37,932 nucleotides of DNA from Candidatus Staskawiczbacteria bacterium RIFCSPHIGHO2_02_FULL_43_16 (GCA_001821935.1 MHOU01000012.1:16113-54044), one strand, 5' to 3'; counted from the first letter of the stretch, positions 9,870 through 19,018 are shown. A program made the numbers and translations. The notes: a model not told the origin generated them from the sequence alone.

Positions 9870-10728
9870 AAAAATTAACTGCCTGACGCAATCCTATTTC
9901 AAGTGAAACCTGGGGCGCCCAGCCAATATCTTTTTTTATTTTTTGAATATCTAAGGCACTCCGTTGGCTTTCCCCGCTTTTTGCTTCTTTATGTATGGGC
10001 ACCATAGAGCTGACGCTGATTTTTTTAACAAGGCTAAAAAGAGTATTGAGACTTATTTCTTTTCCACTGGCAATATTATATGTACTATTGCTTCCTTTCT
10101 CCGCTAGCTTAACTAACGCATCCACCACATCATCTATGTAAATGAAGTCGCGCGTCTGGTTGCCATCGCCATAAATAATAGGTGGCTGCTCGGCCAGTAT
10201 TTGCGTAACAATGGCAGGCACAATACCGCTTTTCCACTGCCTTTCTCCATATACATTGCTCAAGCGCGCAATGGCATATTGCAGGGACGAATCTTTGTAA
10301 AAATTTTCTATGTATTTTTCCACCATTAAGCTCGCTAGCGCATACAAAGAATCTGGCCGACCGACACAGCTTTCGGGCGTGGGAATAACATCCGCCTTGC
10401 CATACACCGCCCCACTGGATATAAAAATGATTTTTTTAACCCCGTATGTTTTACAAGCTTCTAATATGGTGTATGTCCGCTGCATAAACCCCAAATCTTT
10501 AATAAATAGCGGGTCGGTTACTGGGAGGCGCAAATTAATCACGCCAGCCAAGTGAAAAACAATATCGGGTTTTTCTTTTTTGAAAACCGCGGCCAACTGC
10601 TTGGCATCATCAACGTCTATACCGTCACTCTTATCAGCAATAGTCACTTTACTGCCCTGCTTTAAAAGGACTTCTGATAAATGGGAGCCGATAAACCCCG
10701 CGCCGCCAATAAGGAGATACTTTTTCAT
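9850..10728 (-). CDS. NAD-dependent sugar epimerase/dehydratase (extended SDR)
   Basis: MKKYLLIGGAGFIGSHLSEVLLKQG...VFHLAGVINLR...ISSGAVYG...YALASLMVEKY...RLSNVYGERQ...GDGNQTRDFIYIDDVVDA. Track start is 10740; MKKYLL at 10728 is the likelier start. Confidence 0.9.
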   Translation of the reverse strand: MKKYLLIGGAGFIGSHLSEVLLKQGSKVTIADKSDGIDVDDAKQLAAVFKKEKPDIVFHLAGVINLRLPVTDPLFIKDLGFMQRTYTILEACKTYGVKKIIFISSGAVYGKADVIPTPESCVGRPDSLYALASLMVEKYIENFYKDSSLQYAIARLSNVYGERQWKSGIVPAIVTQILAEQPPIIYGDGNQTRDFIYIDDVVDALVKLAEKGSNSTYNIASGKEISLNTLFSLVKKISVSSMVPIHKEAKSGESQRSALDIQKIKKDIGWAPQVSLEIGLRQAVNFYAKEKN

Positions 10729-12193
10729 AAATTTGTTCAATGGGACCGCTTAACGCAATTGACATGACAGCAAAGAGCGCCATGAAAACTGGAATGCGGA
10801 TCCTGGTGATAATGCCGTAGTTATTGATAAATAATGTTAAGGAGCCCATGGCCAATAAACTAAACAGTAGCAAGGGAACGGCAAACCGGTGCAAACCCAA
10901 GGCATGCTTGGCACCCCGTTGCCGAACCAACCGCACCAGGCTCACCAGGAAAAATGCTATCATAACATACCAAGGAAACGTTTCCAACAGCGCCACCCTT
11001 TGGCGGGCATAGCGTATCTGCCACGGGAAGGGCCCCAATAAGCCATACGTGAACGACAGCAGAGAATTCTTGATAAACACCAGCGGACCCTTGCCAAGCC
11101 CCGTTTCTATGACAAATGACGAGCCTTCGCCCGACAGCATATTTTGGGAGTAGGGCGATGCGGGCGCTGGTTGAGGCTGGGGAACGGGAGCGGGTTGGGG
11201 CACAGGCACAGGTGTCGGGATTGGAGCCGGCTCCGGCGCTAAAACCGGCACTATAGCCGTGGAATTATACGTCACTTCCCGGTAAGCAGTTATTTTTTGG
11301 GCGTTGAGAAACTCTTTAAAATTATCAAACCCGTAATAACCGCTGCCTGCAATCTGAGGGGCAAATCCCAAAAGAAATACGATGGCAAAGCCATAGACAA
11401 TCTTATTACGCGCCCCAAAAGAAGCAATGAGAAACCAGCTGATGATAAAACTGAACATAAGCGCCAACCCCACATAAAAACGAAGATGGGTCAATGCAAT
11501 CAAGAGTGTAAAAAAAGCTAAAAAATACCACCGCGAAAAATATTTGAGCATTTTCGCGGATAACAAGATACCCGCTAACGCAAGGGGAGTAACCATGGTA
11601 TCTTTTAATAAGACGCTACCAAAGTATAAGTAGCTAGGATAAAAAACAGCAGCTATCCCCGCCAAAAAAGCCGCTTTTTGAGAACCGCCAATTTCAAGAA
11701 TAATATAATACAACAATAATATAGAAAGAGCGGCCAAAAAAGCGGTGAAGAGCTGCCCCACTATCATTGCCGGAGTGGTGATCATATAGACAATGGCGAT
11801 GGCTACCGGAAAATCATTTAAAAGCCCCGCCTCGTCTAAAGAAAAGTTTCCCTGTGAAAACCTATCTGCTATTAAAACGGCGCTTTTATGGTACCCTTCA
11901 AAGTCTGCCCCTCCGCCAAGGCGAAAACCCGTATATTGAATAACCAAAACAGCTGCCACGTGAACCAACAAGGCCAAAAGAAATAACCCGTAGATTTGTT
12001 TAGAATGCACGCCGGCAATAAGAAGAATAAGAAAAGTAATTGCCGTTAAACATACTATAAAGAATAGACCAATAGCCATTGGCGCATCAAAAAGGGAAAT
12101 GGCACTGATAAAAATTAATACGTACGCAATTACCGCAACGTATGTTTTTTTCTCATCGCATAACCGGCGGATTTTTTTTAACATGATATTCAA
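10649..12193 (-). CDS. Multi-pass membrane protein, possibly a GT-C-fold (ArnT/PMT-like) glycosyltransferase or surface-polysaccharide membrane enzyme
   Basis: 514 aa with about 10 hydrophobic segments; GGGADFEGYHKSAVLIADRF and FYPSYLYFGSVLLKDTMVTPLALAG; Pro-rich loop PEPAPIPTPVPVPQPAPVPQPQPAPASP. Family assignment is tentative. Confidence 0.6.
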   Translation of the reverse strand: MNIMLKKIRRLCDEKKTYVAVIAYVLIFISAISLFDAPMAIGLFFIVCLTAITFLILLIAGVHSKQIYGLFLLALLVHVAAVLVIQYTGFRLGGGADFEGYHKSAVLIADRFSQGNFSLDEAGLLNDFPVAIAIVYMITTPAMIVGQLFTAFLAALSILLLYYIILEIGGSQKAAFLAGIAAVFYPSYLYFGSVLLKDTMVTPLALAGILLSAKMLKYFSRWYFLAFFTLLIALTHLRFYVGLALMFSFIISWFLIASFGARNKIVYGFAIVFLLGFAPQIAGSGYYGFDNFKEFLNAQKITAYREVTYNSTAIVPVLAPEPAPIPTPVPVPQPAPVPQPQPAPASPYSQNMLSGEGSSFVIETGLGKGPLVFIKNSLLSFTYGLLGPFPWQIRYARQRVALLETFPWYVMIAFFLVSLVRLVRQRGAKHALGLHRFAVPLLLFSLLAMGSLTLFINNYGIITRIRIPVFMALFAVMSIALSGPIEQIYEKVSPYWRRGVYRLPFIRSPFKAGQ

Positions 12194-13320
12194 AGTAATT
12201 CTGCAAATACTTTTTGGTATTCTGCGACGCTTTTTTCCACCAAAAAATCTTGGGCGCGTTTTTTCCCCGCAAAAGACAACATATGAGCAAGTGCGGAATC
12301 GTGCAAAACTTTAAGCATAGATTCTGCTAAGGCGGAGGGATTGCCCACCGGCACCAATAATCCGCTTACTCTTTGTGTGATAATTTCGCCGGGACCAGCC
12401 GGGCAGTCAGTTGAGACTACGGGAGCACCGCAGGCCATCGCTTCAATTATCACATTTCCAAATCCTTCCTGCAAGGAAGATAACACAAACAATGAAGCCC
12501 CTGCCATATACTTAAAAGGATTTTCTTGGAACCCCAAAAAATCAGTGTTTTTTACAATGCCAAGCTCGTCAGCCATTTTTTTTAGCCGATGTTCTTCCGT
12601 CCCTCTGCCTAAAATAACAAGACGAACCGGTTGTTTGGCCAACACTAAGCTAAAAGCCTTTAATAGGGTGGGATAGTCCTTGCATGGAACCAAGCGCCCC
12701 GCGGCAACAATGACTGGCACATTTTTGTTTGTAAACCACGGATGGCCAACTACTTCTTCTGCCAACCTGAAAATGTCATCGCTAATAATGGGATTATAAA
12801 TAACCCTCATGTCCCGGGACGTAATAATCTTTTTTAAATCATCAGCAATTCCCTGCGAGACGCAAATAATGGCATCTGCTTTCGGATATACAAAACGGGC
12901 AATATTGGGCATAAAAAAACGGGCGAACAGCCTGCGCAAGGGAGTTTTAGCGATGACCGGCAAAAAAGAAAACACCGAGTGCTCGGTGATCACTACTTTA
13001 GTGCCAACCCGTGACCATATTTTTGCCAGCACACATATAACGTTAATGCGCGCAAATGCGGAAACAAAAATATCGGGCTTTTCTTTTTTAAAATATCCTG
13101 TCAATGCGAAAAATAAACCCAGGCTGCCCGATGCGTGTAAATTAACCACCGGGATATCTCGGTTAATATTCTTGAGAAAATCCCCCTCCGCTTTTTGAAG
13201 CACCAGGGTAACCGCATAAAATTTTTTGTCAATGGCGTTTACCAAGTTGACCACATTCCGCTCGGTTCCGCCCGGTTCTAATGACGGCAGAAAAAAAGCC
13301 ACTGTTATTTTTTCTTGCAT
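12190..13320 (-). CDS. Glycosyltransferase family 4 (PglH/PglJ-like)
   Basis: 376 aa: FFLPSLEPGGTERNVVNLVNAI...VAAGRLVPCKDYPTLLKAF...LSSLQEGFGNVIIEAMACGAPVVSTDCPAGPGEII. Confidence 0.92.
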   Translation of the reverse strand: MQEKITVAFFLPSLEPGGTERNVVNLVNAIDKKFYAVTLVLQKAEGDFLKNINRDIPVVNLHASGSLGLFFALTGYFKKEKPDIFVSAFARINVICVLAKIWSRVGTKVVITEHSVFSFLPVIAKTPLRRLFARFFMPNIARFVYPKADAIICVSQGIADDLKKIITSRDMRVIYNPIISDDIFRLAEEVVGHPWFTNKNVPVIVAAGRLVPCKDYPTLLKAFSLVLAKQPVRLVILGRGTEEHRLKKMADELGIVKNTDFLGFQENPFKYMAGASLFVLSSLQEGFGNVIIEAMACGAPVVSTDCPAGPGEIITQRVSGLLVPVGNPSALAESMLKVLHDSALAHMLSFAGKKRAQDFLVEKSVAEYQKVFAELL

Positions 13321-13369
13321 TTTAGGATAATTTGTTATATTATTTAACCATTAAAAAGACAAAAAATCA

Positions 13370-14155
13370 ATGGAGCAAAACATCAAAACCATTATCCTGT
13401 GCGGAGGCATGGGCACCAGGCTGCGGGAAGAAACCGAATACAAGCCAAAACCCATGGTAGAAATTGGGAACAAACCGATTTTGTGGCATATCATGAAAAT
13501 ATATAACCATTACGGTTATCGTGATTTTGTATTGGCATTAGGGCACAAGGGCAGTTACATCAAAGATTATTTTTTAAAGCAGAAACACCATGCTAGTGAT
13601 TTCTCATTTAATGTTGGGGAGGGAAAGATTACCAACTTTTTTGAAAATGAAAAAACCCAGGATGATTTTAATATCACCTTTGCGGAAACGGGTCTGCAAA
13701 CCGCCCACGGAGAGCGGGTGTTAAAAATAAAAAAACATATTCCGGAAGATATGTTTATGGTTACCTATGGAGACGGTGTAGCCGATGTGGATATTAAAAA
13801 ACTGGTTGAATTTCATAAATCTCACGGCAAGATAGCAACTATTACCGGCGTGCATCCGGAATCACGCTGGGGGCTGGTCAATGCAGACACTAATAATGTA
13901 GTAACTGAATTTGCTCAAAAACCTATGCTCTACGACTACGTCAATGGCGGATTCATGGTGTTTAATAAAGAAATTTTTGACTATATCAAACCGGGCGATA
14001 TGATAGAAGATGCGGCCATGCGGCTTATCCCCCAAAAACAACTGGCGCTGTATAAGCACGAAGGTTTTTGGTATGGCATGGACACCCATAAAGATTTTTT
14101 ACATTTAAACGAACTCTGGGAAAAAGACCCTAAGTGGAAAATATGGAAAAGCTAA
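13370..14155 (+). CDS. rfbF: Glucose-1-phosphate cytidylyltransferase (RfbF-like)
   Basis: 261 aa: IKTIILCGGMGTRLREETEYKPKPMVEIGNKPILWHIMKIYNHYGYRDFVLALGHKGSYIKDYF...YGDGVADVDI...NGGFMVFNKEIFDYI...YKHEGFWYGMDTHKDFLHLNELW. Confidence 0.94.
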   Translation: MEQNIKTIILCGGMGTRLREETEYKPKPMVEIGNKPILWHIMKIYNHYGYRDFVLALGHKGSYIKDYFLKQKHHASDFSFNVGEGKITNFFENEKTQDDFNITFAETGLQTAHGERVLKIKKHIPEDMFMVTYGDGVADVDIKKLVEFHKSHGKIATITGVHPESRWGLVNADTNNVVTEFAQKPMLYDYVNGGFMVFNKEIFDYIKPGDMIEDAAMRLIPQKQLALYKHEGFWYGMDTHKDFLHLNELWEKDPKWKIWKS

Positions 14156-15087
14156 CCGGTAAAAAAATCTTGGTAACGGGAGGAGCTGGTTTTATCGGCT
14201 CTCATTTAGTTGACGATTTAATCGCTCTGAAAAACAGGGTGGTAGTGGTTGACAATCTTTCTTCCGGGAAAAAAGAGTATGTGCATCCCAAAGCTGTATT
14301 TTACAAGATCGATGTTAGAGACAAAAAAATTTCCGGCATTTTTAAAAAGGAAAGACCACGGGTTGTTTTTCATTTTGCCGCCCAGCCCCTAGTGGACGAA
14401 GCGCGCAAAAACCCGGCCGAAACATTTGAAGCAAACATTATGGGCACCGTCAACATTCTGGAAAACTGCCGAAAAGCAAATAATATTGAATCTATTGTCA
14501 TCATATCCTCTGACAAGGCGTATGGAAAATCAGATACCATGCCCTACACCGAAGAAACCCCCCTGCGAGGAGATCACCCCTACGACGCTTCAAAGTCAGC
14601 TGCCGATCTGATTGCTATGACGTATTTTAAAACGTACGGCTTGCCGGTTGTCATTACGCGTTTTTCCAATGTATACGGCCCCAAAGATACTAACTTTTCC
14701 CGCATCATCCCCGGAGTCATGGAGGCCATTATAAAAAATAAGGAGTTCTTAATCCGCAGTAATGGTAAAATGGTGCGCGAATACACCTACGTAAAAGATA
14801 TATCAAATGCCTGTGTTGTATTGGCGCAGAAAACTTCAAAAAATAAAGGGCAGGCTTTTAATTTTGGCAGCAATAACGTGTTCAGCGTTATTGAAACCGT
14901 AAAAAAAGTCCAAGATATTTTAGGTAAAAAAATCCCCTACAAGATCTTAAACATTGCCAAAAATGAAACTCCCGACCAATACCTTGACTGGTCAAAAGCC
15001 AAAAAAAAATTAGCTTGGCAGCCAAAAATCAGTTTTGAGAAAGGCGTTAAAGAAACCTTTGCCTGGCACCAAAGTTTATTGAAATAA
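14134..15087 (+). CDS. Extended-SDR nucleotide-sugar dehydratase, likely CDP-glucose 4,6-dehydratase-like (RfbG-like)
   Basis: 317 aa: VTGGAGFIGSHLVDDL...HFAAQPLVDEARKNPAETFEANIMGTVNILE...ISSDKAYG...PYDASKSAADLIAMTYFKTYGLPVVITRFSNVYG. Overlaps rfbF by 22 bp. Confidence 0.8.
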   Translation: MENMEKLTGKKILVTGGAGFIGSHLVDDLIALKNRVVVVDNLSSGKKEYVHPKAVFYKIDVRDKKISGIFKKERPRVVFHFAAQPLVDEARKNPAETFEANIMGTVNILENCRKANNIESIVIISSDKAYGKSDTMPYTEETPLRGDHPYDASKSAADLIAMTYFKTYGLPVVITRFSNVYGPKDTNFSRIIPGVMEAIIKNKEFLIRSNGKMVREYTYVKDISNACVVLAQKTSKNKGQAFNFGSNNVFSVIETVKKVQDILGKKIPYKILNIAKNETPDQYLDWSKAKKKLAWQPKISFEKGVKETFAWHQSLLK

Positions 15088-15609
15088 CCGGGCAGCTTCT
15101 GGAATAACGATTTTTTTATGATGTTCGATAATATTTTCGGGCAGTTGGCCAAGCGCAAACCACTCACCCCGCCCCACACCCTCATCCAATATACAAAGAT
15201 AGACTAATGAAAAGAAATGACCGCGCTCTTCTTTGGGATTGTTAAAATGGAAGGCAAATTTTTTTGACAAAATTTTCAAACCGATTTCATTGTTTTCCAA
15301 TCGCTTAAAAACATCATCAATTTCTTCTTGTGGGCGCATAGCGGAGCCGGGCAAATGCCATTGACCAGGGTAAGCGGTGTCGTCTAGCGCTCGCTGGATG
15401 AGGTATATTTCAACATCGTTAGTTTGATGATTGCGCCGCAGGCACGCCGCTTCGGGAGTTAGGGTGACCGCCAGTCGCGCAATAGCATTAAACAACTCTC
15501 TTCCTAATCCTTTTTCCGGATGCAAAACCCGATTCAACAATAAAACCGCCAGATTTTTAATTTCCTCTTGTGAAAGGTTTGGAATATCAATACTGTTTTT
15601 TGATTCCAT
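15076..15609 (-). CDS. NUDIX-superfamily protein with a degenerate Nudix box
   Basis: 177 aa: EIYLIQRALDDTAYPGQWHLPGSAMRPQEEIDDVFKRLENNEIGL in NUDIX context; tail-to-tail 12 bp overlap with the preceding plus-strand gene. Confidence 0.65.
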   Translation of the reverse strand: MESKNSIDIPNLSQEEIKNLAVLLLNRVLHPEKGLGRELFNAIARLAVTLTPEAACLRRNHQTNDVEIYLIQRALDDTAYPGQWHLPGSAMRPQEEIDDVFKRLENNEIGLKILSKKFAFHFNNPKEERGHFFSLVYLCILDEGVGRGEWFALGQLPENIIEHHKKIVIPEAARLFQ

Positions 15610-15641
15610 ATACTAAAACTATACTATACTTTCAGTAAAAA

Positions 15642-15671
15642 CAAAAAGGATGCCTGCGATTGCAAGCATCC
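15642..15671 (-). terminator. Intrinsic terminator for the NUDIX gene 15687-16472
   Basis: Minus strand: GGATGCTTGCAATCGCAGGCATCC then TTTTTGTTTTT. The stem has an A.C mismatch on plus but a U.G wobble on minus, matching minus-strand transcription. Confidence 0.82.
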
Positions 15672-15686
15672 ACGAACACAAAAGAA

Positions 15687-16472
15687 CTATTTTAATTTGA
15701 CGATTTTCACCTCTTCCACTGCCAGATACCCGTCTTCCCTGAGGGTCTTTTCGTAGGCAGGGTCAATGCGAGCTCGTCTGACCTCCTTGTAGAAAAACCA
15801 CTGCAGAAGCGCCGCCTGACCCGACCGAATGACTCCCTTGTGAATGTTGTATTCAACCTCGTCTTTGTTGAGCGCGAAGACTTGCAGGCCGCCGTCTTCG
15901 GCAACGTAGGGCTCATACTTGAATCCCGAAAGAAAGACAACTCCGAAGTATTGCTCCAGTGCCAAATCGGAGCCGTACGGGCAGATTGGACGGAGGCAAG
16001 AATACCACAGAGCCGACTGGTCGGGAATGCCCGTTTCGTCGGTCAATTCGGCGATGAAACCAGATTTCAGTCCTTGGCCGGGCTCCACTGCGCCGCCAGG
16101 AAATTCCAGAGAACTGTGCGGACCGAACGCCCGCAAATCCACTTCCCTGCCAGCGATCTTGGCGACTGTTGGACGTACCGGAAATCGGCTCTGTGCCGGC
16201 CTCTGCTCGACCACCATGATGAAACGATTGTCAGGTAGCACCGGTACCATGCCGGCGCCCTGCTTAATCCATTCGTCCTTGGCGTTGACGAATTCAAAGT
16301 AGCCGGCGTACTTATGCTCCTGGCCGTCGGCAAACACCGCTTTTTGGCGGCCACCTTCGGTGCAGTGAATCACGAGCCGATGCCTGTACGATCCTTGGGC
16401 GACAGTAACAACTTTACCCTCCTCCCATGAAATCTCATGGAGCGACTCTTTCATTTCCTGCTGGCTTTTCAT
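15687..16472 (-). CDS. NUDIX hydrolase
   Basis: About 260 aa: SLEFPGGAVEPGQGLKSGFIAELTDETGI (near-canonical Nudix box). ATG at 16472 preceded by AGAGGGGG; the track starts at an upstream TTG (16478). Confidence 0.85.
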   Translation of the reverse strand: MKSQQEMKESLHEISWEEGKVVTVAQGSYRHRLVIHCTEGGRQKAVFADGQEHKYAGYFEFVNAKDEWIKQGAGMVPVLPDNRFIMVVEQRPAQSRFPVRPTVAKIAGREVDLRAFGPHSSLEFPGGAVEPGQGLKSGFIAELTDETGIPDQSALWYSCLRPICPYGSDLALEQYFGVVFLSGFKYEPYVAEDGGLQVFALNKDEVEYNIHKGVIRSGQAALLQWFFYKEVRRARIDPAYEKTLREDGYLAVEEVKIVKLK

Positions 16473-16523
16473 TGCCAACCCCCTCTAGTGTGTGTCTGGT
16501 TTATAGTAAAGAACACTGATTAC

Positions 16524-16552
16524 TTACTAGCATAAACTAATAAAAAAGTCAA
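16524..16552 (-). promoter_or_regulatory. Putative sigma70-type promoter for the NUDIX gene
   Basis: Minus strand TTGACT, 17 bp spacer, TAGTAA (weak -10). Confidence 0.35.
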
Positions 16553-16578
16553 TGATTTGATGGTTTGCATGATTCAAG

Positions 16579-16606
16579 AAAAAAGGCGACCCATCAAGAA
16601 TCGCCC
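16579..16606 (-). terminator. Intrinsic terminator for the HAD gene
   Basis: Minus strand GGCGATTC-TTGAT-GGGTCGCC then TTTTTTCTT; stem includes G.U wobbles. Confidence 0.78.
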
Positions 16607-16629
16607 TTGGTCAGTAATTTAGTGAACCT

Positions 16630-17289
16630 TTACGGCGCACTAAATCCCAGTTTTAATAGCGCCGCTTCAAGTTCTTCAACGCCTTGTTTGCTACCGTCAA
16701 ACCGAATGCTGGGGATGCCAAGTGTTTTGGCGGCATTGACATAAGGTATCAGGTCATCAATGAAAACGCAGTCGGAAAGGCTGACACCCTGTGAGCGCAC
16801 GAAAGCAGCCACATCCTCTAAAAGTCCCGGCTTCTTGCGTCCGCATTCCCCAGAGATGAATACCTCCCGAAACTTGAGGCCGTGGCTACCAATCAGATGA
16901 TAGACAAAATGGCGAACCCCCTCGGCGTCCCCATTTGACACTACCACCAACTCAAACATTTTCTGCAGTTGGCTATAGAGTTTCACCACGCCTTCGATCG
17001 TTTGAAGGTGGCGGCACCATAGAGAAAAGAACAGCGGATAAGATAATATTTTTTCAGAAACACCATGGTGTCCAATCAACTTTTCCCACAGATCACGAAC
17101 CTGGATTTTGCCAATATCAAGGTCATGGTAGTAGTCTTCATCGCTGGCTTTTGATGTGTTGGACTGGAAAATACCACTTAAATCCAAGCCAGTAATGCCA
17201 ACGCCAAGCATAATCTCTTGAACCAGGTGAGCACGGAACTTGAACGTGGCCATGATGTTGCCAACATCTGTCAGAATGTAACGAGGCAT
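16630..17289 (-). CDS. HAD-superfamily hydrolase (HAD-IA/YihX-like)
   Basis: 219 aa: ILTDVGNIM (motif I), VVVSNGD (II), GRKKPGLLEDVAAF (III), CVFIDDLIPYVNAAKTLGI (IV). Strong SD AAGGAG upstream of ATG. Confidence 0.82.
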   Translation of the reverse strand: MPRYILTDVGNIMATFKFRAHLVQEIMLGVGITGLDLSGIFQSNTSKASDEDYYHDLDIGKIQVRDLWEKLIGHHGVSEKILSYPLFFSLWCRHLQTIEGVVKLYSQLQKMFELVVVSNGDAEGVRHFVYHLIGSHGLKFREVFISGECGRKKPGLLEDVAAFVRSQGVSLSDCVFIDDLIPYVNAAKTLGIPSIRFDGSKQGVEELEAALLKLGFSAP

Positions 17290-17336
17290 TTTTTACTCCT
17301 TAAAGGTTGATGGAACAAAGCCCGAGAAATATATAC

Positions 17337-17365
17337 AACATACATCTTTTAATTGCGAATGTCAA
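17337..17365 (-). promoter_or_regulatory. Sigma70-type promoter for the HAD gene
   Basis: Minus strand TTGACA (17360-17365), exactly 17 bp spacer, TATGTT (17337-17342). Confidence 0.65.
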
Positions 17366-17407
17366 TATTTTCTGACATCGAAAAATGTATTACAATTATG
17401 TAAAGAA

Positions 17408-17965
17408 ATGACCATCAAAGAACTTGCGATAAACGGCGTGTTTGAAATCCAGTTGGAAGCCAAAGAGGATTTTCGCGGTTTTTTTATGCGCACCTATGAA
17501 GATGCGGCTTTTGCAAAATATGGCCTTAATAAAAACTGGGTGCAGGAATACCACAACTTATCTTTGAAAAAAGGAACGATTCGGGGCCTGCATTTTCAGC
17601 TTCCACCCTACAGCGAAGCAAAGCTGGTGCGGTGTATTGCGGGAAGCACGCTTGACGTGTTTGTTGATTTGCGCAAGGACTCCCCCACGTTCGGAAAGTA
17701 TGGCAGCATCACTCTTTCGGCAGATAATAAAAAAATGCTGTTTATTCCTCCCGGATTCGCTCACGCCCTCTGTGCATTGGAAGATAATACGATGGTCATA
17801 TGCAAACTAGACAAAGCCTACGCGCCAGAATCAGAATGCCAAATACGGTGGAACGATTCGGATTTAAATATTGATTGGCACATTGAGAGCCAACCCATTG
17901 TTTCAGAAAAAGACGCCAACGCTACAAGTTTTAAAGAATTTACCCAAACTTATGGAGCAATATAA
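17408..17965 (+). CDS. dTDP-4-dehydrorhamnose 3,5-epimerase-family (RmlC/AscE-like) nucleotide-sugar epimerase
   Basis: 185 aa: DFRGFFMRTYEDAAFAKYGLNKNWVQEYHNLSLKKGTIRGLHFQLPPYSEAKLVRCIAGSTLDVFVDLRKDSPTFGKY...FIPPGFAHALCAL. Confidence 0.9.
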   Translation: MTIKELAINGVFEIQLEAKEDFRGFFMRTYEDAAFAKYGLNKNWVQEYHNLSLKKGTIRGLHFQLPPYSEAKLVRCIAGSTLDVFVDLRKDSPTFGKYGSITLSADNKKMLFIPPGFAHALCALEDNTMVICKLDKAYAPESECQIRWNDSDLNIDWHIESQPIVSEKDANATSFKEFTQTYGAI

Positions 17966-18980
17966 CATTTTATTGAGCATTGCTATCCCCACTTACAACC
18001 GCGCCGACTATTTGAAGCGTTGCCTGGACCATATTGTTGTCCAATTTGGCGGTGAACAGGTGAGAAATTCGGTGGAAGTGGTTATTTCCGACAATGCCAG
18101 CCCAGACAATACCCAAGAGGTTGCCAAAGAATACCAAGCGCGATTTCCTAATATAAAATATTTCCGAAACGAAAAAAATGTCGGCTTTGACTTAAACGTC
18201 ATTAATGCCGTTGAAAAATCCACCGGTAAATATTGCTGGCACATCGGTGATGATGATTTTATTCAAAATGGCGCCTTAAAATTTGTGCTTGACTTTTTGG
18301 CAAAAAGAGAGCCAGCGTTGCTCACATTCATCTTTCATCCTTTTTTTGACGACACAAAATCCCTAACAATGGTTTCTGATATCAGTGAAAAAAACATCAA
18401 ATATGGCACATCAGCTGAAGACTTTTGGAGAAAGGAATACTGCCAAGGTACCTTGGCGCTTTTCGCTTTTAGGCGCGACTTGTGGCTGAAGGCAAAAACG
18501 GCAGTAGCAGAATATGAATTGTTTTGGGCGTATTACGAAATTATCCTTAAAATGATGCTTGGACCCAATCTAACCCTCGCATACTTAGACTACCCTGTCA
18601 TTTACATGGGGCAAGATTTTAGGTGGAACAGCGGGCCCAACACCCACGCCCCCAAAATTCAGCGGGGCGTGGCCCTCTTTACCCTCATCCGGTGGCGTAA
18701 AGTCTTACAGCGGCTTAAACAGTACGGTTACAGCGAAGAGTTCATCAACTACAAAATTAGAACCACCGTACGCGACGGCCTCATCAATAATTTATTAAGC
18801 GCCAAAACTTTCGGTCTGGATGTTTCCTTGGAAAATTTGAGAATCCTTTTACAAGAATTTTACATGCACCCCTTCCACCTTGCCATTGCCCTGCCGCTTT
18901 TTTTCATCCCAAATTCATGGCTTCGGCTGGCAAAAAACCTGAAAAATTTACGGCGTATTAAAAAGGGTAGTGGCGCTTGA
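17952..18980 (+). CDS. Glycosyltransferase family 2
   Basis: LLSIAIPTYNRADYLKRCLDHI...VEVVISDNASPDNTQEVAKEY...YFRNEKNVGFDLN...YCWHIGDDDFI. Start moved to the Met before EQYNILLSIAIPTYNR; overlaps the upstream gene by 14 bp. Confidence 0.9.
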   Translation: MEQYNILLSIAIPTYNRADYLKRCLDHIVVQFGGEQVRNSVEVVISDNASPDNTQEVAKEYQARFPNIKYFRNEKNVGFDLNVINAVEKSTGKYCWHIGDDDFIQNGALKFVLDFLAKREPALLTFIFHPFFDDTKSLTMVSDISEKNIKYGTSAEDFWRKEYCQGTLALFAFRRDLWLKAKTAVAEYELFWAYYEIILKMMLGPNLTLAYLDYPVIYMGQDFRWNSGPNTHAPKIQRGVALFTLIRWRKVLQRLKQYGYSEEFINYKIRTTVRDGLINNLLSAKTFGLDVSLENLRILLQEFYMHPFHLAIALPLFFIPNSWLRLAKNLKNLRRIKKGSGA

Positions 18981-19018
18981 ACTCAACCGCAATTTGATGT
19001 ATTATTTATTGATAAAAG

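Noticed and set aside
15840-16302. Overlapping plus-strand ORFs (132 and 127 aa) opposite the NUDIX gene
   Set aside because: Low-complexity shadow ORFs in a higher-GC stretch; the NUDIX box, SD and terminator support the minus strand.
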